Part shown: piece by piece, positions 48,092 to 56,125 of the stretch
Layout: the number at the start of each line of letters is the position of its first letter
Numbering within the stretch: the stretch's first letter is position 1
From: Candidatus Copromonas faecavium (nom. illeg.)
GTDB lineage: Bacteria; Bacillota; Clostridia; Lachnospirales; Lachnospiraceae
Direction of reading: 5' to 3'
Assembly: GCA_018712915.1 (NCBI GenBank)
Contig: DVGC01000032.1
Coordinates: 23,365-87,364, forward strand
DNA: 64,000 nucleotides
Notes under the pieces: generated by a model
The model's database searches: none
What the model was told of the DNA's origin: nothing
The model's input: the letters and a program-made list of their open reading frames with translations, nothing else
Position numbers and translations under genes: made by a program

Positions 48092-49267
48092 ATGACAACC
48101 GTATTTACCAACGCGAATATTCTTGATGTGATCGGCGAAACCACCATCAAAGGCGGCAGCGTTCTCGTGGAAGATGACATTATTAAAGAAGTGGGAACCG
48201 ATATTGCGATTCCGGAAGGTGCAAAGGTTGTGGATCTGGGCGGAAAAACCATGCTTCCCGGAATCTTTAACTGTCATGTTCATATGTGTTCTGATGCAGG
48301 AAACGGTCAGAAGGAACACCTCAGCGATGCCGCTTCTGCCATCCGCGGAATCAAGAATTTAAGAATCCTTGTCAACTCCGGCGTTACTTACATCCGCGAT
48401 GCCGGCTCCCCCAATTACATTGATATCGACCTCCATGAGGCTCAGCTTAGGGGCGATATTATTGCACCTGAAATGCAGACAGCCGGAAGATGCATCTGCA
48501 TGACCGGAGGACATGGGCATGACAGCGGACGTGAGGCGGACGGCCCCGACGACTGCCGGAAAGCAGCAAGAGAACAGTTAAAAGCAGGCGCTTCCTGGAT
48601 CAAAGTTATGGCCACCGGCGGCGTTATGACAAAAGGCGTAGAGCCTGGTTCTCCCCAGCTGACAGAAGAGGAACTGCGGGCTGCCATTGAAGAGGCCCAC
48701 AAGGCCGGGGCAAAATCCTTCACCCATGCCCAGGGAATGGAAGGAATCAAAAATGCCCTCCGCGCAGGCGTTGACTCCATCGAGCATGGTTTCTTCATGG
48801 ATGACTGGTGCTTTAATTTCATGAAAGAGCACAATGTCTTCTTTGTTCCCACTCTGGCCGCTCCCTACTGGATCAAGGTTCATGGAACAGCTGCCGGAAT
48901 CCCGGACTATATGGTCCGCAAGGTTGAAAATACCATCGAGGCTCACCAGGATACGTTCCGCCGGGCTCATAAGGCCGGTGTGAAAATTGCCCTCGGCACC
49001 GATGCCGGCACTCCGTTTAATAAGTATGATCTGACCTGCTATGAGTGTGTTCTGATGGTGGAAAACGGAATGACTCCCATGGAAGCGATCCAGTGCGGAA
49101 CCATCAACGCGGCAAAGCTGCTTTCCGTTGATGCGACCCATGGCTCCATCACTCCCGGCAAACGTGCTAACTTCTCCATCTTTGAAGAAGATCCGCTGAA
49201 CGATATTCACGCTCTTTTAAACTGTGCCATGACCGTCATCGGCGGAAAAGTCGTATTCGAAAAATAA
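48092..49267 (+). CDS. Metal-dependent amidohydrolase (imidazolonepropionase/prolidase-like)
   Basis: A 391-residue TIM-barrel amidohydrolase. The first metal pair is HVH in PGIFNCHVHMCSD, then the bridging Lys in IKVMATGGVMTKG, His in SFTHAQGMEGI, His in DSIEHGFFMDD and the catalytic Asp in ALGTDAGTPFNKYD. The start IFTNANILD and end GKRANFSIFEEDPLNDI, VIGGKVVFEK are the usual flanking beta-sandwich. Members include Xaa-Pro dipeptidases, Xaa-Arg dipeptidases and cyclic imide hydrolases; the substrate cannot be read from the sequence. AAGGAGG lies 7 bases before the ATG. It is a single gene with its own promoter and terminator. Confidence 0.9.
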   Translation: MTTVFTNANILDVIGETTIKGGSVLVEDDIIKEVGTDIAIPEGAKVVDLGGKTMLPGIFNCHVHMCSDAGNGQKEHLSDAASAIRGIKNLRILVNSGVTYIRDAGSPNYIDIDLHEAQLRGDIIAPEMQTAGRCICMTGGHGHDSGREADGPDDCRKAAREQLKAGASWIKVMATGGVMTKGVEPGSPQLTEEELRAAIEEAHKAGAKSFTHAQGMEGIKNALRAGVDSIEHGFFMDDWCFNFMKEHNVFFVPTLAAPYWIKVHGTAAGIPDYMVRKVENTIEAHQDTFRRAHKAGVKIALGTDAGTPFNKYDLTCYECVLMVENGMTPMEAIQCGTINAAKLLSVDATHGSITPGKRANFSIFEEDPLNDIHALLNCAMTVIGGKVVFEK

Positions 49268-49375
49268 AGCATCAAAAGCAGATATGGAAAAGTACATGCT
49301 GCAGGATACACTCGCGCCGAAGCGCTGCTGCGTCAGCAGACATTTTCCTGGACGCGCAAAGTCCTGATTATGAAA

Positions 49376-49404
49376 TACCCCGCGGATCTTCCGCGGGGCA
49401 TTTT
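49376..49404 (+). terminator. Terminator of the amidohydrolase gene, convergent gap
   Basis: CCCCGCGGA-TCT-TCCGCGGGG (49378-49398) followed by CATTTTG on plus; on minus TATTTC follows, so it may also slow the opposing ABC-F transcript that ends at 49414. Confidence 0.75.
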
Positions 49405-49413
49405 GATCTGTTT

Positions 49414-51051
49414 CTAATTGTCATTCTCCTGGCTTTCCGTCAGCGTGAACGTAAATCTCTTTCTCGCCATCTCATCGCTTTCCAGGTATTCATCATAAGT
49501 CGTAATCTTATCGATCAGCTGGCCGTTGATGATCTCCATGATCCGGTTGGCCGTGGTCTGCACCACCTGATGGTCACGGGATGAGAAAATCATCACGCCT
49601 GGGAATTTCTTCATTCCATTGTTCAGAGCCGTGATGGATTCCATGTCCAGATGGTCTGTCGGCTCATCAAACATCAGTACATTGGCTCCGGAAATCATCA
49701 TTTTGGACAGCATGCAGCGAACTCTCTCGCCTCCGGACAGAACCCGTACCTTCTTTACGCCGTCTTCACCGCCGAACAGCATTCTGCCCAGGAAGCCGCG
49801 GACATACGTCACATCCTTTTCCGGGGAATACTGGGTCAGCCAGTCCACAATCGTATCATCGTTATCAAATTCTGCGCTGTTGTCCTTGGGGAAGTAGGCC
49901 TGGGTCGTAGTCAGTCCCCACTTGTAGCTGCCGGAATCCGGCTCCATTTCTCCTGCCAGAATCTGGAACAGGGTTGTCTTTGCCAGCTCGTTGGGACCTA
50001 CCAGAGCAACCTTGTCCTCCCGTCCCAATGTAAAGGAAATATTATCCAGTACCTTCACACCATCGATGGTTTTTGTCAGGTTTTCTACCGAAAGAACCTC
50101 GTTTCCGATTTCTCTTGCCGGCCGGAAATCGATATACGGATATTTACGGCTGGAGGGCTTAATCTCATCCAGCTCAATTTTTTCCAAAGCACGTTTTCTG
50201 GAGGTGGCCTGCTTGGACTTGGAAGCATTGGCGGAGAATCTCTGAATGAACTCCTGCAGTTCCTTAATCTTCTCCTCTTTCTTCCGGTTAGCCTCCTTCA
50301 TCTGCTTAATCATCAGCTGGCTGGATTCAAACCAGAAGTCATAGTTTCCGGCATAAAGCTGAATCTTGCCGTAGTCAATGTCAGCAATCTGGGTACAGAC
50401 CTTATTTAAGAAGTACCGGTCATGGGATACCACAATCACCGTATTCTCGAAATTAATCAGAAATTCCTCCAGCCAGGCAATGGCATCCAGATCCAGATGG
50501 TTGGTCGGCTCGTCCAGAAGCAGAATATCCGGATTTCCAAATAATGCCTGAGCCAGAAGCACCTTCACCTTTAACGGACCGGTCAGCTCCTTCATCATCT
50601 TGTAGTGATATTCCGTCTCCACGCCCAGTCCGTTTAAAAGACTTTCTGCATCGGACTCCGCCTCCCAGCCGTTCATGGAAGCGAATTCCCCTTCCAGCTC
50701 GGCGGCCTTGATTCCGTCTTCATCAGAAAAATCTTCCTTCATATAAATAGCGTCTTTTTCCTTCATAATATCATAAAGACGCTGGTTTCCCATAATTACC
50801 GTATCCAGAACCGAATATTCATCATATTTAAAGTGATCCTGCTGCAGGAAAGACAGACGCTGTCCCGGTGTTATGGCAATTTCTCCGCTGGTTGGCTCCA
50901 GCTGGCCGGACAGAATTTTTAAGAATGTCGACTTTCCCGCGCCGTTTGCGCCGATTAATCCGTAACAGTTTCCCTCTGTAAACTTGATGTTTACATCCTC
51001 AAACAAAGCTTTTTTCCCTACGCGAAGCGTTACGTTGTTCGCACTTATCAT
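49414..51051 (-). CDS. ABC-F ATPase, YkpA/YbiT-like
   Basis: A 545-residue soluble double ATPase of the ribosome-associated ABC-F group. NBD1 has GANGAGKST, an altered signature ELTGPLKVKVLL in place of LSGGQ, LLLDEPTNHLD and VSHDRYFL. NBD2 has the altered Walker A GPNELAKTT (no Gly before Lys), a normal LSGGE, MFDEPTDHLD, and SSRDHQ where VSHD is usual. As far as I recall, variation at these points is seen in the YkpA branch, so it is likely family-typical and not decay. The linker ELQEFIQRFSANASKSKQATSRKRAL is the short ABC-F type. AAGGAGA precedes the ATG. Probably a translation factor of the energy-sensing or ribosome-rescue kind. Confidence 0.9.
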   Translation of the reverse strand: MISANNVTLRVGKKALFEDVNIKFTEGNCYGLIGANGAGKSTFLKILSGQLEPTSGEIAITPGQRLSFLQQDHFKYDEYSVLDTVIMGNQRLYDIMKEKDAIYMKEDFSDEDGIKAAELEGEFASMNGWEAESDAESLLNGLGVETEYHYKMMKELTGPLKVKVLLAQALFGNPDILLLDEPTNHLDLDAIAWLEEFLINFENTVIVVSHDRYFLNKVCTQIADIDYGKIQLYAGNYDFWFESSQLMIKQMKEANRKKEEKIKELQEFIQRFSANASKSKQATSRKRALEKIELDEIKPSSRKYPYIDFRPAREIGNEVLSVENLTKTIDGVKVLDNISFTLGREDKVALVGPNELAKTTLFQILAGEMEPDSGSYKWGLTTTQAYFPKDNSAEFDNDDTIVDWLTQYSPEKDVTYVRGFLGRMLFGGEDGVKKVRVLSGGERVRCMLSKMMISGANVLMFDEPTDHLDMESITALNNGMKKFPGVMIFSSRDHQVVQTTANRIMEIINGQLIDKITTYDEYLESDEMARKRFTFTLTESQENDN

Positions 51052-51210
51052 GTTTCAATCTCCTTTGACTGCCCGCTGCAAAACGTTCGGGCCTGAATAG
51101 CAACTGCGAGTCCATTCCCTATTCTATTAGGAAATTTCTGTTTTGGCAAGGATTTTCGCAAGAAATCTCATGGTTCGGCGTTGGCCCGGGGCCGCTGCCG
51201 GAGCGCGCGG

Positions 51211-51963
51211 TCAGCTCCCCTCCTTCGCGTCCCGAATCCACAAAGCCCGGTAAAAACCACTCTCCTGCGAATCTCCCACACTCCGGTAGGCCACTGTAAT
51301 CTGGTTTCCGATTAAAAGACCTTCCTCCAGATTCACAGACGCCTCCTGTTTGTCAAAATTCATCTCCGTTCCATCCTCCAGGCGAATCCTGACTGAACCC
51401 ATGGTTCCATCCACCACCTCGCCGGTAACTAACGGTGCATCCGTCAGATAAAGGGCCGTCCGTGTATCCTCTTTCTCCTCATAGCTAACCGTCACAAAAA
51501 GCCCTTCTGTCAAATCTGCCTCCGTATCCAGCACGACCTCTCTCATCCCAAACTCCATCGTCTCCCCATCTTCTGTCTCAAGGGACAGGGAATCCGATGA
51601 CATCGCTGAAATGGTGCCGGATATATATCCGCTTTCCCGCGCTGCAAGATCTTCCAACCCTGTTTTCTCCGTTTCCGCCGGAATACTTCCGGTATTCCCA
51701 GCTTCCTCTGGCTCACTTCCGGAGCCTTTCGCCTCTTCCGGCACATTCCCATTGTTTCCGGTATCCGCCGCCATGTTTTCGGACGTTTCCGTTCCTTCCC
51801 CAGGCTGTACGGTGCCCGCCTGGTTTCCGCAGGCCGCCAGCATCCCGCTCAAAGCAAGCACACAGATTCCTGCTGCCGCTTTCTTCCTGCCTGTCCTTCC
51901 TTTTTTGATCGTTTCGCTCTCTGTTCCGGTTCTCCTTTTTGTCCCACTGTCTGTTCTCATCAT
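51211..51963 (-). CDS. Putative lipoprotein with duplicated beta-rich domain
   Basis: 250 residues: a polar, basic N terminus of ~26 residues, a hydrophobic stretch AAAGICVLALSGMLAACGN with lipobox LAAC (Cys at about 45), a ~60-residue Glu/Gly/Asn/Thr-rich spacer, then two similar beta-rich units of ~60 residues (GTISAMSSDSLSLETEDGE and GEVVDGTMGSVRIRLEDGTE, each ending in ALYLTDA or ALWIRDA). The duplication looks like DUF5666-type small domains. The signal peptide n-region is unusually long. GGAGG precedes the ATG. Its role is unknown and no partner gene is adjacent. Confidence 0.7.
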   Translation of the reverse strand: MMRTDSGTKRRTGTESETIKKGRTGRKKAAAGICVLALSGMLAACGNQAGTVQPGEGTETSENMAADTGNNGNVPEEAKGSGSEPEEAGNTGSIPAETEKTGLEDLAARESGYISGTISAMSSDSLSLETEDGETMEFGMREVVLDTEADLTEGLFVTVSYEEKEDTRTALYLTDAPLVTGEVVDGTMGSVRIRLEDGTEMNFDKQEASVNLEEGLLIGNQITVAYRSVGDSQESGFYRALWIRDAKEGS

Positions 51964-52113
51964 AGTCTCTTGCCTCCGCTGTTTCCTTTCGGTCAGAATC
52001 TTACGTACCTTTTTCCTGTACCGGTCAGAGCATCGGTACAGTCACGCTCAATAAAAAATCCAATCTTTCAAAAGCAAATCCAAAAGTCCTTTCGCCGCGC
52101 GGCCTGTTATTCC

Positions 52114-52160
52114 GGCAAAAACAAAACCGCCGGCCAGATTTCTCCGAGCACGGCGGTTCT
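52114..52160 (-). terminator. Cold shock gene terminator
   Basis: On minus AACCGCCG pairs with CGGCGGTT (plus 52125-52132 and 52151-52158) followed by TTGTTTTTG, 20 bp after the stop. Confidence 0.8.
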
Positions 52161-52177
52161 GATTACTCTTCATTCAA

Positions 52178-52393
52178 TTATGAAACCTTTACAACATTCA
52201 CAGCGCGCAGCTTCTGGCTGTTCTTCGGATCCTGCTCAGTATCAAAGGTTACCTTCTGGCCTTCTTCAAGAGTCTTGAAGCCCTCGCCTACGATTGCGGA
52301 GAAGTGTACGAAAACGTCGTCGCCGCCGTTGTCGTTGGAAATGAATCCATAGCCTTTCTCAGAATTGAACCACTTTACTGTACCGTTGTTCAT
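52178..52393 (-). CDS. cspA: Cold shock protein (CspA family)
   Basis: A 71-residue single-stranded nucleic acid-binding OB fold and RNA chaperone. RNP1 is KGYGFISND and RNP2 VFVHFSAI, after the canonical start [16 protein letters not shown] lies 7 bases before the ATG. The codon choice and strong signals suggest high expression. Its promoter is ~205 bp upstream, beside the malQ stop codon, leaving a long leader with a large hairpin, as in cold-inducible csp genes. Confidence 0.95.
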   Translation of the reverse strand: MNNGTVKWFNSEKGYGFISNDNGGDDVFVHFSAIVGEGFKTLEEGQKVTFDTEQDPKNSQKLRAVNVVKVS

Positions 52394-52513
52394 TTTGGTA
52401 CCTCCATAAATAAAATAAAATTTTCCGTACTCTGCCCTACCAGAGCTCCCCCCGCATCGCTGTCGGACTTGACTCGTTTTTTGCCATCAGGCACAAAAAA
52501 CCCTTCTGACAAA

Positions 52514-52626
52514 AACTCACATGTCTTTGTAATTCATCGAGCGTGCAAATGACTTACAAAAAACATGTGAGTTCAATAGTGCATCGGAATTACCCTAACA
52601 ATAACACACTTTTGAAACAGTGTCAA
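52514..52626 (-). promoter_or_regulatory. csp promoter and long leader hairpin
   Basis: Minus-strand TTGACA (plus 52621-52626), 17-base spacer, TATTGT (plus 52598-52603). About 20 bases into the leader, AACTCACATGT-C-TTTGTAA and TTACAAA-AA-ACATGTGAGTT (52514-52573) form an 18-bp bulged stem. The leader is roughly 200 bases long. Confidence 0.65.
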
Positions 52627-52634
52627 TCAGAAAA

Positions 52635-54134
52635 TCAGAACCTTCCGAAAATGTCCACCAGCCAGGAAAGACGGTCAGAATGCTCCTTTCCAAGCTGGCC
52701 CGGAACCATTCTCCACTGCCAGTTTCCGCCTACGGTTCCCGGTGTATTCATCCTTGCCCGGTTATCCAGTTTTAAGACATCCTGAGCCTGGAAAATCACA
52801 ACGCTGGCCACCGAGCTGTAGGCTGTAAACATCAGCCGATCCACAATTTCTGTCTGATGGGAAATTCCCATATAATCCACGATGTACTGCAGCTCCCACC
52901 ACTGACGCTCCTTCGGGTCAAAATATCCCACCAGGGTTTCATTATCATGGGTACCGCCATAAACAACAGAATTAGGCGAATACATATGAGGCAGGTGCTC
53001 ATTGAACCGGTCTCCGCTGAAGGCAAATTCCAGAATCTTCATTCCCGGATAGCCCGTTTCCTCTAAAAGTGCCTTCACCTCCGGCACATAAATGCCCAGA
53101 TCCTCCGCGATGATTTTGGTATCTCCGGCGGCCTGGCTGATGGCATCCGTCAGCTTCTTTCCCGGTCCCTTGGCCCACTCGCCGTTCTTCCCGTCCTCTG
53201 CTCCGGCCGGGATCATATAATACTGAACCACTCCGATGAAATGATCGATGCGGACGATATCATACAGCCGTCCGGAGGCTTTCATCCGTTCCTTCCACCA
53301 GGCAAAATCCGTCTTTTCCTGTACGTCCCAGCGGTAAAGAGGATTCCCCCAGAGCTGTCCGGTTTCGCTGAAGGCATCCGGCGGAACTCCCGCCACCTTG
53401 ATGGGCGCAAGGCTCTTTTCATCCAGAAGAAACAGCTCCGGATGGGTCCAGACATCTGCGCTGTCGTACGCCACATAAATCGGAATATCGCCAATAATAG
53501 AAATTCCCTTGCTCCTGGCATAAGCCCGCAGCTTTTTCCACTGCTGGAAAAATTTATACTGAAGGAACTTCCAGTAATCGATTTCCGTCTTTAATTCTTC
53601 CTTATACCGCTCCACCGCTTCCTTCCTGCGAAAGCGGATATCCTCCGGCCAGGCGGCCCACTCCTTATTTTCAAAAAAGTTTTTCAGTGCCATGTAAAAC
53701 GCATAGTCGTTGAGCCAGTACCAGCTCTCCATGCAGAATTTCTCGTATCCTTCCTCTTCCCGAAATTCACTGCGTTCATATGCCTTTTTTAGCAGCGGGA
53801 ACCGGTACCAGTATACCGCGTCATAGGCGACTCTGGACGGATCCTCGCCCCAGTAGCAGGCATCGATTTCCTCCTGAGTCAAAAGCCCTTCATCCTTTAA
53901 CGTATCCAAATCAATGAAATATGGATTCCCTGCAAAAGCAGAAAAAGACTGATAAGGGCTGTCACCATAGCTGGTCGGCCCCACAGGGAGCACCTGCCAG
54001 TAGGTCTGTCTGGCCTGAGCCAGAAAATCCACAAATTCATATGCGGCCTTTCCAAATGTACCGATTCCATAGGGAGACGGCAGACTGGATATGGGCATCA
54101 AAATCCCCGCACCGCGCTTTAACATTGTTTTCAT
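52635..54134 (-). CDS. malQ: 4-alpha-glucanotransferase
   Basis: A 499-residue GH77 amylomaltase that transfers maltooligosaccharide segments in maltodextrin or glycogen use. RGAGILMPISSLPSPYGIGTFG is the family start; GDIPIYVAYDSADVW, then DIVRIDHFIG (nucleophile Asp), IIAEDLGIYVPEV (acid/base Glu) and YGGTHDNETLVGYFD (third Asp) give the complete active site. The start is ambiguous between 54134 and the ATG nine bases on (MLKRGAG), neither with a strong ribosome binding site. A CdaR-like regulator gene ends 27 bp upstream, so the two may be cotranscribed. Confidence 0.95.
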   Translation of the reverse strand: MKTMLKRGAGILMPISSLPSPYGIGTFGKAAYEFVDFLAQARQTYWQVLPVGPTSYGDSPYQSFSAFAGNPYFIDLDTLKDEGLLTQEEIDACYWGEDPSRVAYDAVYWYRFPLLKKAYERSEFREEEGYEKFCMESWYWLNDYAFYMALKNFFENKEWAAWPEDIRFRRKEAVERYKEELKTEIDYWKFLQYKFFQQWKKLRAYARSKGISIIGDIPIYVAYDSADVWTHPELFLLDEKSLAPIKVAGVPPDAFSETGQLWGNPLYRWDVQEKTDFAWWKERMKASGRLYDIVRIDHFIGVVQYYMIPAGAEDGKNGEWAKGPGKKLTDAISQAAGDTKIIAEDLGIYVPEVKALLEETGYPGMKILEFAFSGDRFNEHLPHMYSPNSVVYGGTHDNETLVGYFDPKERQWWELQYIVDYMGISHQTEIVDRLMFTAYSSVASVVIFQAQDVLKLDNRARMNTPGTVGGNWQWRMVPGQLGKEHSDRLSWLVDIFGRF

Positions 54135-54160
54135 AAGCCATCCATTCCGAAGCCGAACGC

Positions 54161-54985
54161 TTAACGGCCTCTTCTCATTCTCTCATCATGTTCAAGAATC
54201 TTCCTTGCGATTACGATAAAATGGAGTTTGAAATTATCTTCCGTATCGCGGACATCGAGTCCCGTATCCCTCTGAACCTGACGCAGGCTCTCCTCCACCT
54301 GCTGCTTCGTCATTCCAAGCTGCCCGGCTGTCCGGGAAGATTCCTCCTTACACTTATAATATGCAGACAAAACCTTCTTTTCCCTGTCACTTAAGCTGCT
54401 CCATACGGTCCGTGTCAGCCGGCTGCCGTAGCTTATCACCATCTGGTTGATGCTGCTGTAAATTTCCATTCCCATATATTCCAGAAGCACCCGGTCTTTT
54501 TTAAAAATTTCACCGGCCCTTACAGCCTCAGAAGCATTCCGGAACGTGTTTTCAATTCCGCGGATTCCGCTTTCCATGGTCCCGATTCCCACACGGACAT
54601 GCTCGTCGAGCCCCAGCGCCTGTATCTGTGCCGGCACGGTTTCCCGAACTTTTTTAAGAACCTCCTGCATAGCCGCTTTGCTCTCTGCAACGAGCATCAC
54701 ACAAACACCTTTATCACAGGTCATGATCTGAGGAGAATCCATGTTCCGGTTTCTTTCCGAGAGCATGGCTGTCTTTGCCGCAGCATCAAAAAGCAGCTCC
54801 CGGTCCTCCTGGCAAACCACCTTTTCCGACGGATAGAAAAACGCCGCTGCCATGAACACATCCTGTTCCACATCAAATCCCAGCGTTCGTCCAATCTCCG
54901 CAACCAGGCCTTCGTCCTCATAAAACCCAATCACGAGATCATGAAAATAGGAGGCTGCCGTCATGTCTGTTGTGTTCTTATTCAT
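54161..54985 (-). CDS. CdaR/PucR-family transcriptional regulator
   Basis: 274 residues. The middle part VRVGIGTMESGIRGIENTFRNASEAVRAG matches the GGDEF-like domain of CdaR regulators. The C-terminal ~60 residues SSLSDREKKVLSAYYKCKEESSRTAGQLGMTKQQVEESLRQVQRDTGLDVRDTED are the PucR-type helix-turn-helix. The N-terminal ~130 residues are a sensor of the CdaR kind. Known family members control sugar diacid, purine or amino acid metabolism. Here the nearest downstream gene is malQ, so a starch or glycogen role is possible but only inferred. It has a consensus promoter of its own. Confidence 0.8.
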   Translation of the reverse strand: MNKNTTDMTAASYFHDLVIGFYEDEGLVAEIGRTLGFDVEQDVFMAAAFFYPSEKVVCQEDRELLFDAAAKTAMLSERNRNMDSPQIMTCDKGVCVMLVAESKAAMQEVLKKVRETVPAQIQALGLDEHVRVGIGTMESGIRGIENTFRNASEAVRAGEIFKKDRVLLEYMGMEIYSSINQMVISYGSRLTRTVWSSLSDREKKVLSAYYKCKEESSRTAGQLGMTKQQVEESLRQVQRDTGLDVRDTEDNFKLHFIVIARKILEHDERMRRGR

Positions 54986-55088
54986 ATACAATGTCCACCC
55001 TTCTGCTTTGTTTCTGCAGAAATGATTTCGGGCTGCCAGAAATACCGGCGGCCGCTTTTCTTTTCTGCGCGATTAATGGGAAAGACAC

Positions 55089-55117
55089 ATTATATGAATC
55101 CGCGGTCCATTTGTCAA
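55089..55117 (-). promoter_or_regulatory. Promoter of the CdaR-like gene
   Basis: Minus-strand TTGACA (plus 55112-55117), 17-base spacer, TATAAT (plus 55089-55094), a perfect sigma-A match about 105 bp before the ATG. An AT-rich stretch lies upstream of the -35. Confidence 0.8.
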
Positions 55118-55208
55118 TACTTTTCTGTTATCTTTTATCATCAGAAAAAGAAGTCTGAATTATGTTCAATTTTCGATTTTTCCTCTATTATTAAAACTCT
55201 TGTTTGAT

Positions 55209-55907
55209 TTACAGTTGTTTTAATAATTGCCCCAACTCCTTCAGGCTGCGGATTTCATATTCCACATGAACCCCGGCTGTATTGGAGCTGCCATGGGGAT
55301 TAAACCAGCATGTATCTATCCCGACCGCATTTCCGCCCCGGATGTCTGAGGTCAGGGAATCCCCCACAATCAGCATGTGCTCCACGTCCCTCCGCCCCAT
55401 CTGCTTAAAACAATACTCAAAAAATTCCGGCTGGGGTTTCTGGTATCCGGCCTCCTCTGAAATAAAAATCCAGTCCATGTACCGGTCCAGTCCGGAATCA
55501 GCCAGCCGCTTATACTGGGTGGAAGCCACCCCGTTGGTGACAATGGCAAGGCGGAAAGCACCCCGAAGTTCCTCCAGCAGCTCCTTTGCCCCGTCCACCA
55601 GAAAAGCGCTCTGCTCCAGCGACTGCCGGTACAGCCGATCCACCTCCAGACCATCCACCGCAATTCCAAACCTGCCGAAATATTCTTCAAACCGCAGACC
55701 AAGCACCTGATCCCTGGTCAGTTCTCCCCGCTCCAGCCGCTGCCAGTAGGACTGGTTCAGCCGGTGATAGGCATCCTTGTTTTCCTTTGTGACCGGTACC
55801 TGAAAGTGTTCCAGGAGAGATTCAATTCCCTGCTCCTCCGCCCGGTCGAAATCCAGAAGTGTTCCGTCCACATCCAGAAGAAGAACCTCATATTGTTTCA
55901 CCCGCAT
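55209..55907 (-). CDS. HAD-family nucleotidase, YjjG-like
   Basis: A 232-residue HAD hydrolase with an alpha-helical cap (C1). Motif I is LLLDVDGTLLDFD, motif II IVTNGVAST, motif III Lys in YQKPQPEFF and motif IV IVGDSLTSDIRGGNAVGIDTCWFNP. The spacing and the FDRAEEQGIESLLEHF helix match YjjG-type 5'-nucleotidases that clear non-canonical pyrimidine nucleotides. The proximity of pyrC (dihydroorotase) upstream on the same strand agrees with a pyrimidine role, though a 55-bp repeat array separates them. GGGGAGG precedes the ATG. Confidence 0.88.
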   Translation of the reverse strand: MRVKQYEVLLLDVDGTLLDFDRAEEQGIESLLEHFQVPVTKENKDAYHRLNQSYWQRLERGELTRDQVLGLRFEEYFGRFGIAVDGLEVDRLYRQSLEQSAFLVDGAKELLEELRGAFRLAIVTNGVASTQYKRLADSGLDRYMDWIFISEEAGYQKPQPEFFEYCFKQMGRRDVEHMLIVGDSLTSDIRGGNAVGIDTCWFNPHGSSNTAGVHVEYEIRSLKELGQLLKQL

Positions 55908-55920
55908 TTCCTCCCCTCTG

Positions 55921-56085
55921 CCAATTCTCAGACCAAACCTTTTTCCGGCCGGCGAAGCGGAGCTTATCCGCTACGCCAATTCCCGTTCCAGGCTTTCTGC
56001 CGGTTCTTAAGCCGGAACTTATCCGCTACGCCAATTCCCACACCAGGCCTTCTGCCGGTTCTCGGGCCGCAGCTTATCCGCTACG
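55921..56085. repeat. 55-bp tandem repeat, 3 copies
   Basis: Units 55921-55975, 55976-56030 and 56031-56085, each starting CCAATTC and ending CTTATCCGCTACG; the latter two are the most alike. It fills the gap between the HAD gene and pyrC. Confidence 0.9.
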
Positions 56086-56125
56086 CCGGCCTCGCGCTCC
56101 GAATACGTATTTCCCGCCAGACCTC

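Noticed and set aside
49414..51051. ABC-F protein as antibiotic resistance factor
   Set aside because: The linker is short and the motifs fit the housekeeping YkpA/YbiT branch; nothing shows the extended resistance-type linker.
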